Shown: positions 16,662-23,343 of the stretch, one piece after another | Layout: every line of letters starts with the position of its first letter | Position numbering within the stretch: position 1 is the stretch's first letter | NCBI RefSeq assembly: GCF_023634645.1 | Contig: NZ_JAMKMR010000031.1 | Coordinates: 1 to 34,357 of the forward strand | Length of the DNA stretch: 34,357 nt | Direction: 5' to 3' | Source of the DNA: Vibrio sinus | GTDB lineage: Bacteria; Pseudomonadota; Gammaproteobacteria; Enterobacterales; Vibrionaceae | Notes under the pieces: generated by a model | Databases searched by the model: none | The model's input: the letters and a program-made list of their open reading frames with translations, nothing else | Told to the model about the DNA's origin: nothing | Translations under genes and position numbers: made by a program

Positions 16662-17063
16662 ATGAGAACTTTACTAGCTTTACTATTTGCGAGCGTAGCC
16701 ACAACATCGTTTGCCGCAACGGATGTTGTAGAGGGAGAGGCTGCTAAAAGTGCTTATGAAGCGTCGAAAGACGCTTCTACCTCTCTTCTGCAAAAGCGTA
16801 AGACGTTCTATTTCAAAGAATTTGGCATGGACAAGCCTAAAAGGAAGCCAAAGGAAATACGCGTTAAGGCAGGAGAGGTTATTTATATTCTCAATAACGA
16901 AAAGAAAATCACTCACAATATTTTTGATGAAAGTGATAATTCTTGGGTATTGGCGGCTCAAGAACCTGGCGATGTAGCCGCGGTGACGTTTAACGATAAG
17001 GGTGAGCACAAACTCAAGTGCGCCATTCATCCAAAGATGAAACTCACGCTAATTGTAGAGTAA
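16662..17063 (+). CDS. Periplasmic cupredoxin (type-1 copper protein)
   Basis: The 133-residue product has a clear signal peptide (MRTLLALLFASVATTSFA, cleavage about residue 18). The C-terminal half is a plastocyanin-like fold with all four type-1 copper ligands visible: H85 (ITHNIFDE), then C120, H123 and M126 in LKCAIHPKMKL. Such proteins are often labelled methylamine-utilisation or plastocyanin-like, but no other mau gene is nearby, so I do not infer methylamine use. GAGGTGA at 16652-16658 is the ribosome site. It lies between the di-heme protein and the chemoreceptor with gaps of 15 and 7 bp, strong evidence of one operon. Likely role: a small periplasmic electron carrier, or a copper/redox-state reporter to the receptor. 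Confidence 0.88.
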   Translation: MRTLLALLFASVATTSFAATDVVEGEAAKSAYEASKDASTSLLQKRKTFYFKEFGMDKPKRKPKEIRVKAGEVIYILNNEKKITHNIFDESDNSWVLAAQEPGDVAAVTFNDKGEHKLKCAIHPKMKLTLIVE

Positions 17064-17070
17064 CAAATCA

Positions 17071-18702
17071 ATGAAGCTGACCATTAGAAAGATACTGATA
17101 CTCAGTTTCTTGGCTATTTTTTTGCTGATTTTTGCTGTATCAACCTATTCCCTCAATGAATTTATGAAGCTTGGGAAATATGTCGAGAATGTCTATCAAG
17201 GGCCACTGCAAACCATAAGTTATTCGCGCTCCGCGCAGGTGAATTTCGCGATGATGAGAGCAACTTATGGGGACATTAAGTCTAACGATGGGCAGTACGA
17301 TGAAGAAGAGCTGATTGACTTGATGTCAGAATATTATGAGATAGGTATTGAAGATTTAGAGGTGGTCGCAGATTGGTCTAAGGAACAAGAATCTCTAGCG
17401 TTAATGAAAGAAATCATCGTTCTTTCTACTCAGATTCATGATTCGCTCTTGGCGAGCGTGGATGGTGAAGAAGTAGACACAGAGCTTTTAACGGAGCAAT
17501 TTGAAGAGCTTAATGAATCTTGTGAAGCATTGGTTGAGTACGAGGCAACCTATGGATTTAGGTTCGTGCATTCAGTTGGACTAGAAGTGAAAAAAGCGCC
17601 AGCAATTTTCGGTGTTATTTTTGCGCTGTCTCTGGTGTTGATCTCTGTTGTTGGTTGGTATGTGATTCGTTCTATCAATAAGCCCCTCAAACACCTTGTA
17701 CACAAATTGGAGCTGCTATCGTCTGGAGATTTGACACAAGTTCCTTCCGTTTCTAAGAAGGGGGATGAATTTAGCGTGATTTCGGAGAGCATTAAAAATC
17801 TGATTCTCTCCATGCAGGGTATTATTGTTTCGATAAAGCACAGTGTGACGAACTTGAACGAAAAATCAGAAGATATATTGTGCCATTCGAGTAACACCAA
17901 TGAGTCGGTAACGAACCAAAAGCGTTTGGCTAGTGAAATATCAGACACAATGACGCTAGCAACAAAATGCACCAATGAAACGCTAAACAGTATTTTAGAA
18001 TCAGTCACGGACTTAAAAACAACGTCAGAGTCGGCAGAATCTGGAAAAGCGATTGTAGAGGACGCGGTCTCCAATGTGGAGGTTTTGTCTGAACAGTTTG
18101 GCATGGTTTCTGCTCAAATAGAGGAACTAGAATCCGATGTTGAAGGCGTAAACGTGATACTGGATGCCATTACCACTATCGCCGCTCAAACCAATTTATT
18201 GGCCTTAAATGCCACTATTGAAGCGGCTAGGGCTGGTGAACAGGGAAGAGGTTTCGCGGTTGTGGCCGATGAAGTGAGGCTGCTTTCTTCTCGTACCCAA
18301 GAGTCTACCGATCAAATTCATGCTGTGATCGAACGTCTTCAAACCAGCTCAAGAAATGCAATTCAAGCGATGAAACAAGGGGCGACACATACGCAAGATA
18401 CCTGCCTGAAAATTGATAAAGTGGGCGATACATTTTCAAGCATACACACAAACATGGATAAGCTACTTGTGAAAATGAACGATATTGAAGGCAGAACAAC
18501 GAGACAAGAAAGCACCATGAATCACCTAGACTCATTGGTGAAAGATATTGCAGATATATCCGAATCAACGTTAAATAATGCTAAGCAAACCTCAACAGAG
18601 AGCCATGTGTTAAGCGATATTGCCCATCGTTTAAATACACTCGTTTCTACCTTTAAATCTGAGGAAGAGGGCACAGATGAAAAGGTGACTCGGGCGAACT
18701 AG
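17071..18702 (+). CDS. Methyl-accepting chemotaxis protein
   Basis: The 543-residue receptor has transmembrane segment 1 (about 8-28), a periplasmic helical sensor (30-175), transmembrane segment 2 (177-199), a HAMP domain (200-253, from IRSINKPLKHL) and a long coiled-coil signalling domain. The hairpin tip holds ALNATIEAARAGEQGRGF and AVVADEVRLLSSRTQEST, the CheA/CheW contact site. There is no C-terminal pentapeptide tether. The sensor shares GPLQTI-YSRSAQVNFA, LMSEYY, EDL-VV--WS and F-ELNE-CE-LVEYEA-YG with the histidine kinase at 11955-13742; dashes mark differences. It starts 7 bp after the cupredoxin stop, so the receptor is made together with two periplasmic redox proteins, and its signal may come from them. 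Confidence 0.95.
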   Translation: MKLTIRKILILSFLAIFLLIFAVSTYSLNEFMKLGKYVENVYQGPLQTISYSRSAQVNFAMMRATYGDIKSNDGQYDEEELIDLMSEYYEIGIEDLEVVADWSKEQESLALMKEIIVLSTQIHDSLLASVDGEEVDTELLTEQFEELNESCEALVEYEATYGFRFVHSVGLEVKKAPAIFGVIFALSLVLISVVGWYVIRSINKPLKHLVHKLELLSSGDLTQVPSVSKKGDEFSVISESIKNLILSMQGIIVSIKHSVTNLNEKSEDILCHSSNTNESVTNQKRLASEISDTMTLATKCTNETLNSILESVTDLKTTSESAESGKAIVEDAVSNVEVLSEQFGMVSAQIEELESDVEGVNVILDAITTIAAQTNLLALNATIEAARAGEQGRGFAVVADEVRLLSSRTQESTDQIHAVIERLQTSSRNAIQAMKQGATHTQDTCLKIDKVGDTFSSIHTNMDKLLVKMNDIEGRTTRQESTMNHLDSLVKDIADISESTLNNAKQTSTESHVLSDIAHRLNTLVSTFKSEEEGTDEKVTRAN

Positions 18703-18802
18703 ATGTTTGTTCACAAGCGTATCGATAGAAAGATCAGCAAGTTTATAACTATCGCTATCATAATCTATTGTTAAGTAGTCAATTTTTATATTTACTGTTG
18801 CC

Positions 18803-18808
18803 TATAAT
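18803..18808 (+). promoter_or_regulatory. Probable -10 element of the deaminase-like gene
   Basis: A perfect TATAAT lies 38 bases before the ATG of the cytidine-deaminase-like gene. No good TTGACA is found at the right distance (the region reads CAATTT), so the -35 is weak. It implies the deaminase gene is transcribed separately from the upstream MCP operon. Confidence 0.4.
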
Positions 18809-18846
18809 ACACTGCCATGTCGCACAACCATGGAGCATAGGGAACA

Positions 18847-19257
18847 ATGGCACAAGTAGAAAAAGATCTTTACGATGCGGCAGTCGCGTTAATTAAAGCT
18901 CGCTATCCATCTGGCTGGGGAGGGGCGGCTGCGGTAAGAACGGACTCAGGAAAGATATTAACGAGTATTGCTCCAGACATAAAAAACGATGCTCTATCTT
19001 TGTGCATGGAAGTGGGTGCATATTTAGAAGCCCACAAACTCAATGAAGTGGTAACCCATTCACTATGTATTTGTCGTGAGAATGAAAACAGCCAATTTCT
19101 AATTTTGTCTCCATGCGGAATTTGTCAGGAGTGATTAATTCACTGGGGTGGTGATGTGAAAGCAGCAATTACAACCCCAACAAACGAATTGGTGTTCAAA
19201 ACGATACGTGAACTTATGCCTCACCATTGGTCTTTGGTTAATGGTACAGAGCTCTAG
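18847..19257 (+). pseudogene. Cytidine-deaminase-like gene interrupted by in-frame TGA
   Basis: The first 95 codons resemble a short (about 136-residue) cytidine/blasticidin-type deaminase. They contain GGAAAVRTDSGKILTS, then LSLCMEVGAYLEAHKL, in which C-M-E holds the place of the usual C/H-A-E zinc motif, then the second zinc motif SPCGIC. Right after PCGICQE comes TGA (19132-19134). The same frame then continues for 40 codons (LIHWGGDVKAAI to MPHHWSLVNGTEL) to a TAG at 19255-19257. This is exactly what the family's C-terminus looks like, and the combined 136 codons fit its normal length. An arginine (CGA) changed to TGA would explain it. AGGGAA before the ATG is the ribosome site. Alternatives are a sequencing error or readthrough. 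I call it a pseudogene or truncated gene with moderate confidence. Confidence 0.72.
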
Positions 19258-19283
19258 TTAGTCCCCGGATGAGACTCGTCCCA

Positions 19284-19643
19284 TCATACAAAAAATACCT
19301 CACATTCATTCTCAAAAGCGAGTTGTTTGAGTAGCACTTGATCTACCACACCTATCTTTGATGACGCAACAATGGCGCTGGCGTTGCGGGACTTAATAGC
19401 ACGAACGACGATCTGTAATTCAGACTGGGTATGTGATGGTTTCATTTGAACCACTTTTGTCTGGTTGATGTTTGAAGAGGCAAAGTTCATTGAGCTTAGC
19501 TTAGGACATTCAGACGTAAATAGAATCCATTGATCTTGTTCGGATAGAACTTCTAGCCTTGAGAAAAGATCATCATCAAAATTGGGTCTCACGTTAGAAT
19601 TTGGCTCAATGAAAACACTGAAATGATGTTGAGTCTGAAGCAT
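19284..19643 (-). CDS. sulA: SOS cell-division inhibitor SulA-like protein
   Basis: The 119-residue product has the SulA core pattern: WILFTSECPKL, TKVVQMKPSHTQSELQIVVRAIKSRNASAIVAS, and a C-terminal hydrophobic end. SulA blocks FtsZ polymerisation during DNA damage. The frame is open to 19706, but a perfect LexA box lies at 19664-19683, so translation must begin downstream. The ATG at 19643 has AAGGA about nine bases ahead and is the best start. The LexA site is strong support for the identification, since the protein is divergent from E. coli SulA. Cytoplasmic; presumably degraded by Lon (family knowledge). Confidence 0.82.
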   Translation of the reverse strand: MLQTQHHFSVFIEPNSNVRPNFDDDLFSRLEVLSEQDQWILFTSECPKLSSMNFASSNINQTKVVQMKPSHTQSELQIVVRAIKSRNASAIVASSKIGVVDQVLLKQLAFENECEVFFV

Positions 19644-19663
19644 GGTTACTGTCCTTTTATACA

Positions 19664-19683
19664 TACTGTATGAATAAACAGTA
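19664..19683. promoter_or_regulatory. LexA (SOS) box of sulA
   Basis: TACTGTATGAATAAACAGTA fits CTGT-N8-ACAG exactly, and the palindrome extends two more bases on each side. It is 20 bp upstream of the sulA start codon, a position suited to block transcription. Confidence 0.92.
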
Positions 19684-19874
19684 ATTCGATATTGGTATTT
19701 AATCAAGGCAAAATTGGAGAAAAATTCGACTAGATCAACCGATATAGAGGTAACTTATTGAAAAATATTTATTATGTTTGGGTTGATTATTTTTGTTCAA
19801 ATTGATGGATTGTTTAGTGCATCACAAGATAGTGAACAGACTAAGTAAGTGTTCATATAAACTAGTTGTCTATG

Positions 19875-19957
19875 TCTGAGGTATAGAAGTGCTCAGATAG
19901 GTGCGGGTAACGAAATAGAGAGGAGTAGCGCTCCTAAGTGACCTCAAAGGTTGAGGT
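19875..19957. ncRNA. Possible structured small RNA or leader/trailer, three hairpins
   Basis: Three hairpins follow one another: TCTGAG/CTCAGA (19875-19880 and 19892-19897), AGGAG/CTCCT (19921-19925 and 19931-19935), and ACCTCAA/TTGAGGT with a 3-nt loop (19941-19947 and 19951-19957). The block is visibly more GC-rich than the AT-rich flanks and contains no open frame. It lies between sulA and the zinc-ribbon gene, both on the minus strand, so it may be a 3' untranslated region of the latter or an independent RNA. No clear terminator or promoter is attached, and I do not recognise a known RNA family. The rest of 19707-19994 shows nothing. Confidence 0.35.
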
Positions 19958-19994
19958 GGCACGTAGGGTAGCGTCAGCTGGTTAGATAAAGTTT

Positions 19995-20171
19995 TTAACC
20001 TTCTTCTCGCTCTCTTCTTTCTAATTCGCCCAGGTTGTATTGGCGAACATCAAGAGTGGCTAAATCATTGCATTCTTTGCAAGATAAGTGAGACTTTCCA
20101 TCCAGGTAGTCGTGCTTTGTCAGTAGGCTAGGCTTTTTACACCAATCGCAAATACCTTCTATTGTGAACAT
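19995..20171 (-). CDS. Small zinc-ribbon-like protein, 58 aa
   Basis: Two CxxC pairs, CDWC (near the N-terminus) and CKEC (mid-protein), form a probable four-cysteine zinc site. The C-terminal third is charged (ELERREREEG). I choose the ATG at 20171 because AAGGGG sits six bases before it; a GTG at 20186 is also in frame. The product is a soluble, probably cytoplasmic protein of unknown function. It is isolated: the next gene upstream begins beyond a 160-bp spacer. Confidence 0.65.
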   Translation of the reverse strand: MFTIEGICDWCKKPSLLTKHDYLDGKSHLSCKECNDLATLDVRQYNLGELERREREEG

Positions 20172-20345
20172 GATTTTCCCCTTCACATCTTACTCCCGAA
20201 AATCAACATTTATTGACTGGGGATTGCATTGTCGCGCGCGATTATGACATACAAAAGAGTGTTTCGTTAATAATTGATGATGGCAACTGAGAAGGGTATC
20301 GTTTGCGCGAAAGCTGCTCGCTATCTAAAAAGAAAATTCACGTAA

Positions 20346-21389
20346 CTATTTGTTAGATTTAGATAAAATAATCTTTAACGCGGCATTCAATCTCTTCATT
20401 TCTTCTTCGCTTCCATTGACATCAGGGTGATAGACTTTTGATAGCTGTTTAAACCGTAGTTTGACTTTTTTTTCATCTGGAATGTTATTGGTTCGAAAGC
20501 CAAACAAAGTGCATGCTAATTGCAATTGATTGATCGAAGGAGTGTTGCCTTGGTCTTTTGGCTTTTTTGCTGTAACTGGATTTTTGGCGCGTTCTTGCTG
20601 TTTTTTGAGTTCTCGGTAAAGAACACTGAGTTGTTTTTTCTGTTGGTTGATGACTTGAGCTTGATTTGCGAGCTGTTTTTCATGGCTTTGCTGATCGCTA
20701 TGTTTTTGGTGTTCACTATTGGTTTTCTTACGTTTTCTAATGAGTAACAATACAGCGATAATTATCACTAATACAGAGGTGACTACGTACTCGATAATGG
20801 ACAATATTTCTAGATTTTCTGGGGGTGAAGTTGGCGAAGAGGGCGAGCTGGTATCTTCCGGGAAAATGGAGTTTAGCTGCTCAATATACGACATTTGTTT
20901 AGCCCGGCGGGCATTAAACTTACTTTCTAAAAGTTTTGAATAGGCTTCCTCTGCAGCGGGGTTATTACCCGACGCTATTTGGTACCATACTTCGGCCATA
21001 TCGATAGGGTCTGGAGGTTGTTTGAGGCTTTGGTACACTTTACCTATCGTTAACTGGGCATCAGTATTGCCTTTCATGGCAAGATCAATTAACCAAAACA
21101 ACCCCTGCGGGATATTTTTTTGTGTTCCTTTGCCTTCGATATAGAGTTTGGATAGCTTCAATTTAGCCTTGTCATATCCACCTACCGCGGATTGTAAGTA
21201 CCAATAAAACGCAGCTTTTGCATCTTTTTGTACTTCAGTACCGAGTTCATAATGTCTTGCCAATTCATATTGAGACACCGGATCATTTTGCTCCGCAGCC
21301 TTGGTAAGCGATTCTATGGTATCCGCAAGCGCAAATTGCACGTTAAATAACAGAGCAAAGAAGGAAAAATACGCGAAGATCCATTTCAA
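20346..21389 (-). CDS. Membrane protein with periplasmic Sel1 repeats and cytoplasmic J domain
   Basis: The product has 347 residues. A signal peptide (MKWIFAYFSFFALLFNVQFA) is followed by about four Sel1/TPR-like repeats (DPVSQYELARHYELG, AKLKLSKLYIEGKG, DAQLTIGKVYQ) over residues 25-165. Then come a proline/serine linker, one transmembrane helix (about 200-222), a basic RKRKK stop, a glutamine-rich coiled coil, and a C-terminal J domain with HPD in KVYHPDVNG. The J domain would stimulate DnaK in the cytoplasm, while the repeats face the periplasm. Translation appears to start at TTG 21389: AGGTGG is correctly placed, and the signal peptide begins there. The first in-frame Met is much later. 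Client and trigger are unknown. Confidence 0.82.
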   Translation of the reverse strand: MKWIFAYFSFFALLFNVQFALADTIESLTKAAEQNDPVSQYELARHYELGTEVQKDAKAAFYWYLQSAVGGYDKAKLKLSKLYIEGKGTQKNIPQGLFWLIDLAMKGNTDAQLTIGKVYQSLKQPPDPIDMAEVWYQIASGNNPAAEEAYSKLLESKFNARRAKQMSYIEQLNSIFPEDTSSPSSPTSPPENLEILSIIEYVVTSVLVIIIAVLLLIRKRKKTNSEHQKHSDQQSHEKQLANQAQVINQQKKQLSVLYRELKKQQERAKNPVTAKKPKDQGNTPSINQLQLACTLFGFRTNNIPDEKKVKLRFKQLSKVYHPDVNGSEEEMKRLNAALKIILSKSNK

Positions 21390-21596
21390 GGTGCCACCTT
21401 ACAATTAGCTGTAGTCGGGTACGATAAAGCCAATGATAAATCAAGAGCCTACCCTACAGTAATAACTGGTAAGTAAGCTACTTGAATAAGTCTAGCATGC
21501 CATAGGGCAGGGGAGTAATGATAGCAAGTAAATAAAAGAGGGCTATGAGCAGCCGTGTTACTTGACAAGCTGTCGCCTAACTCAGTAATTATGCGA

Positions 21597-22280
21597 TTAT
21601 CGAAGCATTTTTGGTGCTTGAGCACCATCAATGGGTCGGCTTACCGATACTTTTCGCCCTTTCTTGAGCCCGACTTCGTAATCTGCAGTGATGTTTTTCA
21701 TGGCTTCTTTGAGTTGCTGCTTGAAAGTTTCCCGGTCGATATTTTTAAATTCTTTATCAATGTAGTTATTGATTTTGTTAGCTGACTCGTCATCAGGGGC
21801 AATAATCGGTAGCTTTTCAAGGGCGCCTTCGACCCATCCAGAAACAAATGAATTGACTCGACGAGTGACTTCTAAATTTGACGTTCCTGAGCCTGCGAAG
21901 CTATTACGGAATTTCCCAGTATGCTCATTCATTTCACGATAAATAATATCAAAGGCAAAAGCGGCAAAAATAGCGCGGTCTGCTTCGCCAATAAACTCGA
22001 CGCGCTTCAGACCCTTATGGTTTAATAATACGGCTTCCACACCAAACTTAGTGTTAATCCCTCGAATGACACGCAATAAGGTCGAACCTATGTTGCTAGG
22101 CAACAAATGGCTTGATTGGGTTTTCCCCATTTTGATGAATTCAATATCATCTTTATCCAGGCCATACTTAAGCATTAGGCGATGGGCCATTTTGATAGCA
22201 TTCGCTGCTTCGTTTACATTGGCTGAGTTACCTAACTCCAAGCATTTCGCTATTTTCTTAAGTGCTTTTTGTTTATCCAT
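21597..22280 (-). CDS. DUF2786 domain protein
   Basis: The N-terminal 40 residues (ALKKIAKCLELGNSANVNEA, then a helix ending MLKYGLDKDDIEF) match the DUF2786 family pattern. The remainder is an alpha/beta domain often found with it, containing FIGEADRAIFAAFAFDIIYREM and VNSFVSGWVEGAL, and a basic C-terminus. Function is unknown; members occur in both bacterial and phage genomes. There are no signal or membrane segments, so it is cytoplasmic. The ribosome site before ATG 22280 is weak. It lies in a run of minus-strand genes with 165 bp to the next; a shared transcript is uncertain. Confidence 0.8.
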   Translation of the reverse strand: MDKQKALKKIAKCLELGNSANVNEAANAIKMAHRLMLKYGLDKDDIEFIKMGKTQSSHLLPSNIGSTLLRVIRGINTKFGVEAVLLNHKGLKRVEFIGEADRAIFAAFAFDIIYREMNEHTGKFRNSFAGSGTSNLEVTRRVNSFVSGWVEGALEKLPIIAPDDESANKINNYIDKEFKNIDRETFKQQLKEAMKNITADYEVGLKKGRKVSVSRPIDGAQAPKMLR

Positions 22281-22445
22281 CGACGAAAAAATGGCCTGAT
22301 AATAATAAAGTTGACCATTTTAACGTTTTTATACAATAAGTGAAAGAGCTGGAGTTTTACAAAATGTACCAACCTGGTTATTTGTCATTGATTATAAAGA
22401 AGATTTTAACTGGAGTAACATGGCTTCAATATTACTCCAATTGCG

Positions 22446-23132
22446 CTAAATACCTAACTCATCTAACAAATCGTCAGAAATGTCTGGTTGGTTGTTCTCT
22501 TTCGCATTGTTAGTTTGCTCTGATTTATTCTTGAGAGCCTTTTCCAAAATGGAATCTGGTGTTTCATCATCGGACACTTCGAATTCTTCTAACTGAATGA
22601 ATTCTGTTTTGTCCATCGCTAACTCAAGATAAAAAATGTTATTGCCTTCAGTGGAAAATGTCACTCTCCGTACTTGCGCTCTATCTAAGTTCGTATCAAC
22701 GGATAGCACGACCTGCTTGTTAAGTGCCAGCATTTTCGGCTGGTTTTGCGTGATATCGGTGCGAAGCTCCTTGCGAATACGGTTGGTGAAATCGCCCACC
22801 AATTGATTCATTAGCTCGCCCAACACATCGCCAACCTCATCAGAAGTATGCACGATGGCCAACTCTTCTTCTGGAATGCCCATGTTTCTCATGTAATTGG
22901 TATACAGTTCGAGCGCTGATTTGGCGGTAAAGTTAATGACAACAAGTCCAGAGAAGCCACCATCGAACAAAACAAAGCAGCCATAATCAGGTTTTAGGCT
23001 TGTCTTGGTAATCTTTTGTACCATGGCTGAATAGGTTACGTTAGAACCGGTGGCTGAGGTTAAAACTCCTGAAACCGACTGGCAAAGTTTTAACAAGATA
23101 TCTTCGGTAGTGACAATCTTATTTTTTCTCAT
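22446..23132 (-). CDS. DUF3334 protein, CheX/CheC-like
   Basis: The 228-residue product matches what I recall of DUF3334 proteins in Vibrio. The central part, DEVGDVLGELMNQLVGDFTN, resembles the CheC/CheX/FliY phosphatase signature E-x-x-N (here ELMN), placed in a long helix preceded by a glycine-rich GGFSGLVVINF strand. CheX-type proteins dephosphorylate CheY-P. If the motif is functional, this would be a phosphatase for a receiver domain. The C-terminal 60 residues are acidic and probably disordered, ending ISDDLLDELGI. Cytoplasmic. AGG about seven bases before ATG 23132 is the ribosome site. The phosphatase role is an inference; only one such motif is seen. Confidence 0.75.
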   Translation of the reverse strand: MRKNKIVTTEDILLKLCQSVSGVLTSATGSNVTYSAMVQKITKTSLKPDYGCFVLFDGGFSGLVVINFTAKSALELYTNYMRNMGIPEEELAIVHTSDEVGDVLGELMNQLVGDFTNRIRKELRTDITQNQPKMLALNKQVVLSVDTNLDRAQVRRVTFSTEGNNIFYLELAMDKTEFIQLEEFEVSDDETPDSILEKALKNKSEQTNNAKENNQPDISDDLLDELGI

Positions 23133-23236
23133 TGTAGGCCTATTTTAATCACTGCATTTCTGTCTAAGTAAATCTGTGACTTACGCAACTCAACAAGTTT
23201 GGCAAGCACATGTTTCATTGTGGCATTAAGATTCTG

Positions 23237-23274
23237 TTTTGATCACCTTTTCAAATGTTGTAAAGTGACCAAAA
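23237..23274. promoter_or_regulatory. Inverted repeat upstream of ydiJ-like gene, possible operator
   Basis: TTTTGATCAC (23237-23246) and GTGACCAAAA (23265-23274) form a 10-bp inverted repeat with one mismatch and an 18-bp gap, 70-107 bp before the start codon. The dyad spacing suits a dimeric regulator, but I cannot name one. Confidence 0.4.
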
Positions 23275-23343
23275 TCAAAGATTAATATCAAATTAACTCA
23301 ACACCCAATGCAGACTGAGTCGGCATTGTTGGGCAGGAAGCAA

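Noticed and set aside
16662..17063. Methylamine utilisation function for the cupredoxin and MauG-like gene
   Set aside because: No methylamine dehydrogenase or other mau gene is present; the resemblance is at family level only.
17550..18104. 184-codon open frame antisense to the MCP
   Set aside because: It lies entirely inside the well-supported chemoreceptor gene, has low-complexity serine-rich content and no ribosome site of note; it is a shadow of the opposite strand.
19132..19160. TGA plus small hairpin in the deaminase gene as a selenocysteine site
   Set aside because: The stem is only 5 bp, the residues after the stop are explained by the protein family, and this position is not a catalytic cysteine; a nonsense change is simpler.
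19644..19706. Longer SulA start
   Set aside because: The extension would run through the LexA box, and the ATG at 19643 has a good ribosome site.
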